64,000 nucleotides of DNA from Rutpela maculata. Taxonomy: Eukaryota > Arthropoda > Insecta > Coleoptera > Cerambycidae. Location: the NCBI GenBank assembly GCA_936432065.2, contig OW386285.2:27707920-27771919 (forward strand). Direction: 5' to 3'. The notes under the pieces are model-generated. The model had not been told where the DNA came from and did no database searches. It worked only from the letters and a program-made list of their open reading frames with translations. The first letter of the stretch is position 1. Each line of letters starts with the position of its first letter. Positions 33,221 through 44,142 of the stretch are shown in pieces. A program made the translations under genes and the position numbers.

Positions 33221-34572
33221 AGATAGCCAGCACCAAGGGGGCTGTGCTGGCTAAGGAATGCGGTGCCCCCAGAGAAGTAAAGATTTCCCAGCTCCAAAGA
33301 ATTCCAAGTAGTCTGCTGTTGCAAGGATATGTGAATGGAAGAAAATGTGTGTTTACGATAGACACCGGTGCTACGTCATCAATAGTGCGGCCAGGGTTTA
33401 TATCAGGCTTGCAGATTGACAAGAAGCAAAATGAAGTAATCGTCCGGACAGCTACGGGGGACAGGGCTACGGTTCATGGAGAAGTAGACCTGGGTTTGCA
33501 GATTGGGCATTTGAGGTTCGACCACAGGGTCATCGTGGCTGACATTACGGATGACTTCATTTTGGGACTGGACATTATGGAACAGTATGGATTTATTGTT
33601 GACGTAGGAAAGCGAATGTTAAGGATTGGGAACGAACAATTCATTCTGTCAAAAGTGAACGACCAATGCGAGAAAACCAGGCTGTTGACAACGCAGGCAG
33701 TCAAAACTCCTGCATTATCCAGAAAACCAGACAAAGAAGATTGCAAGCGCTACCCTCAGGTGGAAAGATTGTCAAACATGGTTGAAGTCAACACTGTCAA
33801 GGTCGATCTACCAGAGAGTTGGTCAAAGAAAACTCTGAGGCAAGAGCAATTGCGCGATGTAGAAATCGGACCCATGTTGAGAGCAAAAGAAGAGGGAACG
33901 CGTCCAGCATGGAAGGATGTTTCCAACAAAGAAGTGGGGCTGAAGGCTTTATGGTCACAATGGGATTCACTTACGGTCGTAGATGGGCTTTTGAGGAGAG
34001 CATGGGAAAGCCCAGATGGGAAGCAGGTTGCCATGCGTCTAGTGATTCCCAGGTGTCATGTACCAGAAGTACTCCAGGAAGCACATAATGAAACGTCCAG
34101 CAGACACTTCGGCATAAACAAGACATTGAGTAGAGCACGGGAACAGTTCTATTGGGTTAATAGTCGCCAGAATGTGAAGGCCTGATGTCACAAGTGTAAA
34201 AATTGTGCTGCCCGTGGAGAACCATTTTTGATGAGCAACTACAGGAATGGAAGTCGAGAACAGCCAAAGAATGATCGAGAGCAGATGAACAGAACTAGTA
34301 ACCGCTTGAAGGCCCGTTATGATCAGAATGCCAGTACAGGGGGATTCAAGGTGGGGGATCTGGTTTGGCTGTACAACCCACAGCGGAAGGAATGGAGACC
34401 CCCGAAATTTCAACCTCCTTGGGATGGACCGTACACTGTTATTACCCGAATTAATGATGTCGTCTATCGTATTCAACGAAACAAAAAGTCCAAGATGAAG
34501 ATCGTACACTTGGATAGACTGGCGAAGTATGTGAAAGAGGCTGAATTGCCTGACCGGGACGTTCAGGCTTAA
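33115..34572 (+). pseudogene. pol: Deleted pol: protease plus integrase ends
   Basis: The frame overlaps the end of gag by ~106 bases in the -1 register, consistent with Ty3-type ribosomal frameshifting. The region near GGAAAACTAA at 33211-33220 is a candidate site but not a canonical heptamer. The protease active site is FTIDTGATSSIV (aspartate codon 33361-33363), with ILGLDIMEQYGFIVD as the second conserved block. Sequence then jumps to the region just before integrase. There follows the zinc domain (His codons 34084 and 34105; Cys codons 34186 and 34195) with an in-frame TGA at 34183-34185 where a tryptophan is usual. The C-terminal part is RLKARYDQNASTGGFKVGDL then GPYTVITRINDVVYRI (GPY module). 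RT, RNase H and the DDE core are absent, and the frame is kept across both deletions. Confidence 0.85.
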
Positions 34573-34584
34573 GGAGGGGGGCAG
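34571..34584 (+). promoter_or_regulatory. Polypurine tract (plus-strand primer)
   Basis: AAGGAGGGGGGCAG ends directly against the TGTAAT of the 3' LTR, the expected place and composition. Confidence 0.8.
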
Positions 34585-35047
34585 TGTAATATGTTGCACC
34601 CCTTAAAATTTAAGGTTATGTTACTAAAAAGTAGGCAGACTTCAACAGATCGAATGTCTGAATGAATGTAGTGTATTTGCACCTACTCGAAAAAGAACCT
34701 ACCAGAAGATTCCAAAGTGACATCTGGAGTTCTCTAGAGAATGGTGGCGTCATCACAGAACAATCGAGATCTGTCATTTTAGGTATAAAAGACCGACCGC
34801 ATTCTCGGCGAGTAGTTCAGAAAGTTCAGAAAGTTCAGAAAGTATAGAAAGTGAGGTTAAGACTTCCAAGATAAACAAAGTGATAAACATTGTGATTTTA
34901 GTCAGTAAAGTGTATTTAAATTAATAATAGTATTGTGAAGTATCCAGTAAATATTTAATAAAGTGTGTTAGTGGACATCTCTTGTTATAATTTTTGGAAC
35001 CCACGGATTTGCAAGGGGTAGTTTCCTAAGGGTGGAAACACGTCACA
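34585..35047 (+). repeat. 3' LTR
   Basis: 463 bp, the same length and, read line by line, the same sequence as 30839-31301. Followed by ATAT, the right copy of the target duplication. Confidence 0.95.
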
Positions 35048-35638
35048 ATATTTTTCTCATTAATAAATACAATACATGTCTAAAATTCTATTTGTCATTT
35101 TATAAATTTTTGATTTATCACGCAGATATTGTGAGATAAATATGATGCAATGATCGAAAAAAAAAATATAGATGATTCGTGATTGATGATTTAAACTGGT
35201 AACGTAAATATTTACCCATATGAATAACGCTATTTATGTTGCGTGGTTACTGATTTACAATAAACTCGTATATTCGTGTTTTGTGTACAAAAAACATTAA
35301 TCGGTTTGTCACATAATTTTAGAATTACAATATTTTATTGTGTACTTACTGACAATTGTTTCTTTGTTTCAGGTAAAATTATAGTTTCAATGCAAGCAGA
35401 ATGGTAGGTAATGAATCACTTAAATGTATTTATTAATGACCTCTTTAACTGTTAGCTTTTCAATTTCAATGATTACATGACCATATTTAAAAACTCTTTT
35501 TTCTGAAATCGATCGGCAATGTTTATATTTTCGGTTCGATTTCAGATCGAAAAATGCACAATTACAGTATTTTAGTCCGTTGCTAAGAAACTGTCACAAA
35601 ACAGACCGGAAAAGATCCGTTGCCAAGCAGCGATCAAC

Positions 35639-35688
35639 AAAACCGTACGGCCTAAGCCGGGAAAGTTACATTCCCGTACGGTTTTTTA
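35639..35688. repeat. Short hairpin
   Basis: AAAACCGTACGG at 35639 pairs with CCGTACGGTTTT near 35675-35686. The loop contains CCGGGAA/TTCCCG. Confidence 0.6.
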
Positions 35689-35840
35689 TGTATATTTAGA
35701 CAGTAAATAAATACACGCAGACAAATCAACTCACACTAAAATTGCATTTATTAGTAAGCAGTTAGATTGTAATGAAGAAATGTTATGCATTAATATAAAT
35801 CCCTTAATTTATAATAACATTAATTGTGATTTCAGAAAAA

Positions 35841-35945
35841 ATAGTATGTGTATTTCGGTGTGAAAGCACATTCCCGGACTTCGATGCTTGTTGCATCGTC
35901 GTCCGGGAATGTATTGCTTTCACACCTAAATACACAATATACTAT
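35841..35945. repeat. ~105 bp hairpin with ~48 bp arms
   Basis: ATAGTATGTGTATTTCGGTG..TGAAAGCACATTCCCGGAC..GATGC at 35841-35887 faces GCATCG..GTCCGGGAATGT..GCTTTCACACC..AAATACACAATATACTAT ending 35945. The loop is only a few bases. The stem has small bulges, as a microRNA precursor would, but it is probably just the relic of a tiny foldback TE. Confidence 0.7.
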
Positions 35946-36064
35946 TATAAAACCGAATCTGTGGAAGACAAAATCAAATTAGAAGCCTTTTCAAACACTG
36001 CTCGTATGTCGATCAAATTTATAGTCTCCTTTTTAGATCTGCGACAAGATATTGTCATATTTAT

Positions 36065-37658
36065 GTAATATCACTAGTGCTTTTCGAAAGCATTGTTGCC
36101 TGGTAATATAAAGAGTGTGAATTGCCAGTTTATTATCTGATTAAATCCCGAGCGCTTTAGCGGGACGAGTTATATTACCTTTTGGCAACTTAGTTTGAGC
36201 AAAAATTTTTAGGTAAAATTTAAAAGCATGAGTGGTATTTGGGAAGAATATTTCACGAATAAATAATTCATTAAGTACATCTTCAATATCGTGTTTTGTA
36301 ATTAATTGCCTTCAGACTTTCTCTTGTAACTTTTTAGAGTTTACTGACTTTTATTTTCAATTTCATAATTAATTTGATACAAATAAATATTTCCAAACTG
36401 ACTCATATTGTCAAAACAGCAAATTTCAAACAAGCGCAGTAGAAACTACGCAGAATTCGCTATATTTTAAACATAAGCTTGGCTCAAAAATCCTCCACTA
36501 TCTGCACCAGTGCAAATTTATCTCTTCAACTTATGTATAGTCTCACTCTATCTTGTTCTATTATCTGCACTAGTGCAGAGAGTGCACAGTTTTTGAACAA
36601 ACCTATGATCTAGTGACGGTTTCTATGACAACTAGTAAATAACACGAGTTGATATTATAATATATAGACTGGCTTAACATCTCTCAGGAGTTTCTGAGCT
36701 GTACGAGGAACGATAGAGAGAGCACTTATTGCCGATGTCCCGCCCATATATATTATGCATTCATAGTTCCCGAGATTAAAAATTGAAATGGAGCGCCATC
36801 TAGCGCTACTAAAGATATATTCCAAACAGCACAATAAATGTTCATCGACACATATTTACATATTTAATCCTTATTTTTAATTTAAGAAGTTTAAAAATTA
36901 AGTTGAGGTTTGCTTTGTTAAGCAGAGAGAACTTTAAATACAACAAATTATAATGTTTAGTGCACAGCTTTGATTCAACGAGTTACTTTTTAATAGATTA
37001 CCTTATGTAAGTACATTTTTAGTTTGTTTCCAGAGCGAATGTGTTTACTTGTACATTTGTAATAAATGATTTGTTTACCTCGTAGGCATTTCTATATAAT
37101 TTTAGATGCTGCCGGTGATCATTAATTTGTAACTATGATATTGAGCTATTGAAAGCTGTGCTTGACTTATTCCTGTATGAGATATATTAAGTACAATCTT
37201 TGTATGTAATTGTTACCTGATTAAAAAGTAAGGAAATTGAAATAGTTACAGATAGGCAAAGGTTATAGCCTATATATTTCAGACAGGCTTCGCTTTGGAA
37301 CTGAGCGTTGTTTACTATATATATATGTGTATATTACTAGTAGATAATACAATTGTACAATTTACAAGGTACGTTAACAATAAGCTATAAGCTAGAGCAA
37401 AATGTGTAGATAAAATTTAAAAGCAAGAGTGAACCTGTTTGCGAAAAACATTTCACGAAACAAAACATGACATATGTCAAAACATTTTCGCAATATTTGT
37501 CGACGCGGCGACACAAAAAATTAGAGCGATAATTTCTTCGTGTTGGTACTGTCAAAAGCCGATCTAGGTTGGATTACCACTAATAATTACGTTTGAGTGG
37601 TGCAATGTTGTGAAAAAATGGTCTCTCATTGGCTAGCCCGTTAATGAGTGAAATAATC
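36065..37658 (+). repeat. 1.5 kb hairpin-headed repeat, copy B
   Basis: Homologous to 4080-5563 from GTAATATCACTAGTGCTT to GAGTGAAATAATC. It is longer mainly because of the MITE at 36475-36604. The left palindrome has lost one side of its central stem (CGCTTTAGCGGGACGAGTTA). It joins copy C directly, with no spacer, at 37658/37659. Confidence 0.8.
36475..36604. mobile_element. ~130 bp MITE inside copy B
   Basis: Absent from copy A, where TTTTAAAATAATCTAGTGAC is continuous. The ends GCTTGGCTCAAAAATCCTCC..CTGCACCAGTGCA and TGCACTAGTGCAGAGAGTGC..GAACAAACC are diverged inverted repeats. TA-rich flanks suggest a TA target. Confidence 0.75.
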
Positions 37659-38855
37659 GTAATGTCACTAGTGCTTAGAATTTTATCGGTAAAATATTTT
37701 CGAAAGCGTTGTTGCTGGTAATATAAAGAGTGTAAGTTGACAGTTTATTATCTGATTAAATCCCGAGCGCTTTATGGGGGGGGGGGGTTAATCTTTGGTA
37801 ATAAACTGCCAATTTACACGAATTAATCACCTTTTGGCAACTTAGCTTAAGCAAAAATTTATACATAAAATTTAAAACACGAGTGGTATTTGGGGAGAAT
37901 ATTTCACGAATAAATACAGTACATAAAACATCTTTGATATTAAGTTTTGCCATTAACAGCCTCCAGACGTTTTCTTGTCATTTTTTAGTGTTTATTGACC
38001 TTTATTTTCAATTTCATTATTTACGTTACATGATAATATATTTCCAAACCGACTCGTCCAATAAAAAACAAAGTAGGTATTTAACAATCGCAGTTGCAGA
38101 AACTTAAAATTCCACGGAATTCGCCATATTTTAGATGTAATGACAATTAAAGAACCATAGGGATTGTAATGCATAGCCTGGTCCAAAACTGCTGAGTCTT
38201 CACTGTAAACAGTTCTTAGGCATGCTTCGACCAATCACATTACGCATAAGGGCAGAGAGAGTACTACTGTGTTTACCAATACTCCGCCCTTATGTTCTAT
38301 TCTAAGTTGATTAAAGAGAAATGAAATGTGGTTCTGGTACCGCCGTCTAGTAACAGTAACGAAACACTAGATACATACAAGCATACGCCTTGACAGTGTA
38401 ATTTACAAGAATTATTATATAATGTGTTTATTGAGATATATGTAGTTGTTGCGGTTGTTTAGTTAAGCAGAGGCTATTTATACCCTGAGAGTTGAGTTGG
38501 AATAAGTGTAATTATTGTAAAGTACAGTGCATGATTTCCCGAATTATTAACGTGTTGTTACTGTGTGATGGATTACCGTACGTAAGTACATTTGTGCTGT
38601 AACATGAAATAATTGATTTGCCTGCTCGGTAGGCATTTGTATTTAATTTTATTTGTGATAATTATGTTGTAACTACACGATTATAATCCACTGAATGCGG
38701 TGTGTAACTTCTCCCTAGCCTATATGTTCCACACAGCCTTGGCTTTGAAATATAGAGTTGTCAACTTATGTGGTGTGTTTATGTTATGTTTATATTATTA
38801 TATTACTGCGTATATAATACAGTACCACAATTTACAAGTTACGTTAAGTAGATTT
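37659..38855 (+). repeat. 1.5 kb hairpin-headed repeat, copy C (3'-incomplete)
   Basis: Starts GTAATGTCACTAGTGCTT directly after copy B and follows it through the palindromic head, here with a poly-G expansion at ~37774-37787. It stays recognisable to the ACAATTTACAAG..ACGTTAA block near 38850 but lacks the last ~220 bp found in A and B. Head-to-tail arrangement with B is clear. It is more diverged from A and B than they are from each other. Confidence 0.75.
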
Positions 38856-39860
38856 TATATTTTATAATTTTTAGAATACTCTGTATAATTTATCTTAAGT
38901 TTGACAACTGTTTATGAATTTCTCAAGTCAAGCAAAACTTTTTATAAACAAACTTTTTCTCGACAAATCAAGAATAAGAAAATTACAAGAGTGGATCATA
39001 GGATCTATTGTACTTCCCGCCTTTGGATATACCGGGTGCCACAGGTATATCATTTCCTTTATTTTTTAACTTATCCTTTTGAAATTTGGGGTGCATAAAC
39101 TACCTGTAAAAATGAACTTTTGGTCATAAAAACTGTATGATACCATTGCGGTTTACCCGGAAATTACGGCAACTTTCGATTTTTAAGTGGAACACCCTGT
39201 TTATTATTATATATGTGGATTCAAGACAACATTCTGAGTATACCATGATACTTTTGCGAATTTTTGAGTCGATGTCCAATTTTTTTAAGCATTTTAAGAT
39301 ATTCGTCTAGAGTACTGTGGAATACCAAAATTTGTTCTACAACAGGTAAAAGTCCAAGGGAAAAATATAATTTTTCGTTTAATTCCGTTAATAACTATTT
39401 ACGAAGCCTCCAGAGTTGAACATATCACTTTTTTATCGAAAACTTTTTTTTTTCAAATGGGAAGGTGGTGGCTTATAGTGTTCAATAAATTATAGATTTT
39501 TTTCTGAATTCATTAATATCCATTTCAAATCTATGCTATTTGTTTTTCTATTTTATTTAATTTATTTAAAAATAAAAAATCACTTTCAAATTAATATTTA
39601 ATGAACTTTAACATAGTTACCTTTGCACTACAATTTGATACAATATTATAAAACAAAAGAAAGGTGACATTTGTAAATAATTATTGTTAGCGAAAGATTT
39701 GTGTCCATTATCGATATTTCTTAACATGAACTACACCAATAACGAAAAAACTGACATGATATTAATTTATGGCGAATGTCAAAAAAATTCTATGCTTGCA
39801 GGTCAAATGTATGTTTAGAGATTTCCTGAAAGAAGACATCCGTCTCGACATTATTTTAAG
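38856..39860. other. AT-rich sequence with one MITE
   Basis: Holds the short element at 39036-39203. Otherwise there is no gene; the frames at 38901-39098 and 39769-39975 overlap repeats and show no motif. Confidence 0.4.
39036..39203. mobile_element. Short MITE with CAGGGTGTTCCAC-type ends
   Basis: The left end is ACCGGGTGCCACAGGTATAT. The right end is AACTTTCGATTTTTAAGTGG then AACACCCTGTTTATT. The right end is the inverted copy of the orphan end at 8721. The left end is diverged, so the element limits are tentative. Confidence 0.5.
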
Positions 39861-40540
39861 AAAAACCGCTGCCCAAGGAATCACTACTTCCACATCCAGA
39901 TTCTCTATCCAATTCACTCACAACGAAAAAAATTTGTATGTGGAAACAATTGTTTATGGAATCTTAATAATATAATATTTGAAATCCTCTACCCCAAAAA
40001 CCCATAAAACGATACCCCACATCGGTAGTGGGATGGGGGGGGGGGGGTGGTAGTGGGGGTGGATGAAGTAAAACAATTTTTGAGGTTTCTGGTTCTTGTA
40101 GATACACTAAAGCACAATTTTTTTTCATCCCCTTTAATAATGAGGTGGGGATGGTAATGGGGGTGGCTAATGTTAAAATTTTTTTTGAGACTTTAACTTC
40201 TCTTGTATATAATAAATACCAATTTTATGAATTCTTACCTGCTTGATTTACCTATTTACCCCAAATTTACCCCAATTTACCCTTCGACGGAACAAGATGA
40301 AAATATAATCTAGTTCTAGATCTCGTTAAAGTACATATGTGTACCAAATTTCAAGTCAATATCTCAAACGGTTCCAGAGTAAACGTGCGCACAAAAAAAA
40401 ATTACAGACCGACAGACAGACAGAATTTTTTTTCGCTCAAACTTAAAATCTCGACGTTTCATGACATTCTAAGCTTATTTGAACAATAAAAATTTTTAAT
40501 TTCTTTTTGTCGTTAATATATTTCCACTGGATGTGGAAGT
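39861..40540 (+). mobile_element. GTCTG-family interspersed repeat, copy 3
   Basis: The same element as 2453-3152 and 9051-9784 in the opposite orientation. It starts AAAAACCGCTGCCCAAGGAA and ends with the TTTCCACTGGATGTGGAAGT hairpin. The CAGAC microsatellite is short here (~40410-40424), and a G run near 40026-40041 is expanded. Confidence 0.75.
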
Positions 40541-41128
40541 AAAATAAAGGAAATGTAGGGGTGAGCCACTAGCTTGTGGCACTCGGTAGGGTGTGCAACT
40601 GTAGACTATAGGAAAAGATTGACCCATGACATTGAAACACGTTGTATAATAGTTATTGTACTCATTAAAACAGAATCAAGTTATTGACGTTTACTTCTCA
40701 GTTAATTCAGGTTAATGTAATTAATATTTTACTTTCAATAGTTTTTCTTGTATTTGATCAAATCCGCATGCAATTGTATCCTGTTGTTAATATTCGTGTA
40801 AAACATAAGGAAAATTAATTAATGGTTTTAAAAAATCGTTGTCCTTCATTAATAACTAGTTTAAAGAAAAGACTCAAACATATTTCACAATGTAGGCGTT
40901 CAAAATTAATATTGAGTGCTAAGACAAAAAGTAATTATAACTTTACATGATTATGCTGCTCGGATTGCACATGTTCGCAATTGCATGTCCCATAAAATAA
41001 ACAAATTATTTATGGGAATAATTCTAAGTGTTACTAAAAGTGTATTTAAAATAACAAATGTATAGTGGTTCAGACATTTTTAAACGATAATGTTAAATTA
41101 AGTGTAAATAGCTAGGCAAAGATAAAGC
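40541..41128. other. AT-rich intergenic sequence
   Basis: No gene or repeat terminus recognised. Confidence 0.4.
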
Positions 41129-42568
41129 AAAGGACCCCGCACCAAATACATGGGAAAATGGGTCTCGATTTTATAACTTTGGGAATAGGGAGTTCTCGTT
41201 GTCCCGATCAAACTTTCAACTGTAACCTGGGTCTGAAAACCCGCCGTTGCCGAGTTACAGACGGTTGAAAAATGTATAAAGTAGGGATTTTCACTAATCG
41301 CGGATTGATCGACAGTGGATAATAATTTAATTATAAGAACAAGGTCTACTTTATATGGTATTCTAAGGGATGCTTTCAACTGCCCTTCATTTGCCCCCTT
41401 ATTGCGATATATTTATTCAGTGTGTCCACGGATGGACTCGTAACATTTTTATTTTCTGCTTTTCGAAGAAAAAAAGTCATTCTTCATAATTTCTTTTGCT
41501 TGTTTTATAAATACGATTCACGTTGAGAAACTCCGATTTTGTTTTACAGGGTGCGCAAAAAATATGAAAATATAGATTTTCAAAATTAATAATTTTTAAA
41601 TCAAACTTTTTGAAGCATTAAAACTAAAGAGCTTAAAAGTTGTAATCGAAAGCCAAATAATTTGTTTTCATGGGAGTTATTGTTACTAAGATATTCGATA
41701 TTAAAAATTATGTCGATTTTTTTCCATATCTTATTATCGATTATTATTTTTTTAATACTATGTATTACTTGCAATGCAAGTTTGTAACTATTATTAGTAA
41801 GTTTAGGTATAAAGGATGTTTTAAAGTTCTTCGATTGAGGTCCTATCTTAATTGAATTGACTTCATATTATTTTTGGAAGTGGACCGCCATCTCATTTCA
41901 TGAATATAAATCAAGATTATTGCTGTGAAGTAATGCTTATTATTATCTGTTAACATTTGTCAACTAATATCTTCAGAAAGGTGCTGACCTTGCAGCGCAT
42001 TTACCAAATTTAAGTATCAGATTTCTTAGTAACAATAACTAAGTAACATAAGATGAAAGAAAAATATTTGGCTTTTCGATTACTCCTTTTAAGCGCTTTA
42101 GTTTGATTTAAAAAAATTATTAATTTTGAAAATCTATATTTTTTATATTTTTTGCGCACCCTGTACAACAAAATCGAAGTTTATCAACGCGAATCGTATT
42201 TATAAAACAAGTAAAAGAAATGATGAAAATGGCTTTTTTTCGAAAAGCAGAAAATAAAAATGTTTCTGAGTATAGTTAAGTCCATCCGGGGTCACACTGT
42301 ATAAATATATCGCAATAAGGGGGTAAATGAGGGGCAAATGAGAAGCATCACTTACGAGAATACTATATAAAGTAGACATGGTTCTTATTATTATTATTAT
42401 CCACTGTCGGTCAATCCGCGAGAAGCGAAAATCCCTACTTTATACATTTTTCGACTGCCAGTAACTCCGAAACGGAAGGATTCAGACCCAGGTTACATTT
42501 GAAAGTTTGATCGGGACAACGAGAACTCCCTTTTCCCAAAGTTACACGTATTTGGTGCGGGGCCCTTT
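41129..42568. mobile_element. 1.44 kb palindrome with three concentric terminal-repeat pairs
   Basis: The outer pair is AAAGGACCCCGCACCAAATA and TATTTGGTGCGGGGCCCTTT. The middle pair is CAGTGTGTCCACGGATGGA (41418) and TCCATCCGGGGTCACACTG (ending 42299). The inner pair is CAGGGTGCGCAAAAAATAT (41547) and ATATTTTTTGCGCACCCTG (ending 42163). TA flanks the inner pair on both sides. The three centres (41848, 41858, 41855) coincide within ~10 bp. Apart from small indels the whole segment is complementary to itself. The frame at 41098-41379 is repeat sequence. No coding capacity. Confidence 0.8.
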
Positions 42569-43384
42569 ATGGCAATGTGATGTGAGATGTAATTATAATA
42601 ACAGGTGAAACTAAAGCATTTTATGATATAAAGGTAGCGACTCTTCTCCATCTTGGAGCCAAAGTTCGTAATGTATGGGATCTATATAATTTGGCTTCAA
42701 ACTCACAAACAATTTTGGAAAGTTAAGGAATTACTAATGTCAGTATGACCAGTCCAAAGAAAATAATTACAAGCGTTTCTCACTTCCGCTTATACCGGAA
42801 GTCGATACCAGCTTGCTTATTTTAGACTATTTCGAAGTTTTCGAAAAGAGTGGAAAATTCTGAGTCGAAAACATGTAGCATACTCTACCCCAAACCCAGC
42901 CGTTTCAGAGATATTTGACATTTCATAAAAAATTTTGACAGGTGTAACGGTTTGCAATAACCTTTATAACTTTTTTCGCGTAAATGATCCTCATTTGTTT
43001 TTTGGCATGCAGAAAGATTATAAGGTGAGCTACGCTCTGCAGTTTATGCAAAAATAATGTGCCAAGTGTTCAGTATTTTACGTTACATTTTGTCAACTTC
43101 AATCCGCGAAAACTTGTTTAAGTCAAATGGATTTAACTTACAACTTTTTGAATTATTTGGGATTTTCTTAGAAATTCAAGAATTCTTAGTAAAAATGTTA
43201 TCAATATCATCAATTTAGTCATTCATTATTAGTCATGACTAAAAATGTATTCGACTAATACCACTTCTGATTCAGAGACTAAGACTAATTTGATTGATGA
43301 TTAATTTAGTGATGGCTAATTTAGTCGGTCAATTTTAATCATGACTAAAAATTTAGTCGACTAATACCCATCTCTGGTGCGAAC
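42569..43384. other. Intergenic sequence with a GACTAAAAAT repeat cluster
   Basis: Between 43220 and 43376, CATGACTAAAAATxTAxTCG and CGACTAATACC occur twice, ending in CCCATCTCTG. This inverted is CAGAGATGGG, a word common at hAT-type termini. Its partner end was not located. The right 8 bases, GTGCGAAC, are the left target duplication of the next element. Confidence 0.4.
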
Positions 43385-43756
43385 CAGGGACCTGGACCCA
43401 AATGAAATAGCGATTCTGGTACGGTTCCGGTTCTGAGTAAAATTTAAATAACGGTTCCGGCATGGTTCCGGTTCTGAGTACAATTTAACTTACGGTTCCG
43501 GTACGGTTTCGATTTTGGAACAGTTACTGATCAGAAAATATAAAATTACTGATACGGTGGTCACGGTTGAAATTGGAAAGTGGAAGGTTTAGAAAATAGA
43601 ACCTAGCTAGGTTAGAATTAGATTAGACGTTGGTATTTCTCAGTCTCGTGTGATAATAGTCACAATTTGTATTTTATTGATATGCCTGTTTTCGGTTCGT
43701 GAACTTGGTGCAATTTATACATTTGGAACTGAAACAGAAACAGATATCTCTTAAGG

Positions 43757-44142
43757 ATAGGATTTTGCAGAGTGAGAGGGAAATATGCGTTTATTTTCAA
43801 TTTATTATACATATTTAAGAAACCAAACATAGTATAATCTTAAAACTGTTTTACATACTTGCTATTGTTCTAATGAATACAACTATATATTTTTTTTATT
43901 GTAAATTTTTGTTGTATTTGAATATTGTAGTTTGTCAATGAAAATAGTTCCTAATTTTATTATTAAAGTACGGCATTTAACTATATATAAAATTTATGAT
44001 AAAAACTGTACATGGTTGTGCTCCTTAGTGCAATGGGAAGTATCTGAACCTATTTTAAAGGTTATACCATTTAAATATTTATAATAAACCGAAAATAAAC
44101 GCATATTTCCCTCTCACTCTGCAAAATCCTACCCTTAACTGG
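43757..44142. mobile_element. MITE nested in the hAT-type element
   Basis: CTTAAGGATAGGATTTTGCA..GTGAGAGGGAAATATGCG at 43757 is mirrored by CGCATATTTCCCTCTCACTC..TGCAAAATCCTACCCTTAA at 44099-44137. The arms are ~45-50 bp with a ~290 bp AT-rich interior. Its right end ACCCTTAACTGG served as target for the adjacent retrotransposon. Confidence 0.7.
44131..44142 (+). repeat. Target-site duplication, left copy
   Basis: ACCCTTAACTGG, repeated exactly at 46930-46941. It flanks the 5'-truncated non-LTR element. Confidence 0.85.

Larger units (their letters stand above)
30839..35047 (+). mobile_element. Non-autonomous Ty3/gypsy LTR retrotransposon (gag + protease, RT deleted)
   Basis: Two 463 bp LTRs (30839-31301, 34585-35047) that look identical base for base flank a 3.28 kb interior. 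They begin TGTAAT and end CGTCACA. The 4 bp target duplication ATAT lies at 30835-30838 and 35048-35051. A primer-binding site follows the 5' LTR and a polypurine tract precedes the 3' LTR. The interior encodes gag, an aspartic protease in the -1 frame, the integrase zinc domain and the integrase C-terminal domain. Reverse transcriptase, RNase H and the DDE core of integrase are missing. Full Ty3-type elements usually have an interior of 4.5-6 kb. The element must have moved using enzymes supplied by a relative, and recently, given the LTR identity. It fits the TR-GAG type of non-autonomous element. Confidence 0.9.
35048..36064. other. Intergenic sequence with two strong hairpins
   Basis: Apart from the hairpins at 35639-35688 and 35841-35945, annotated separately, no gene is recognised. 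A CAG/GTAAAA junction near 35372 resembles a splice site but no supporting exon was found. The frame at 35826-36068 runs through the second hairpin. Confidence 0.4.

Noticed and set aside
35360..35410. Splice-like TTTCAG/GTAAAA and a possible mini-exon
   Set aside because: No open frame or partner exon; such words are frequent in AT-rich DNA.
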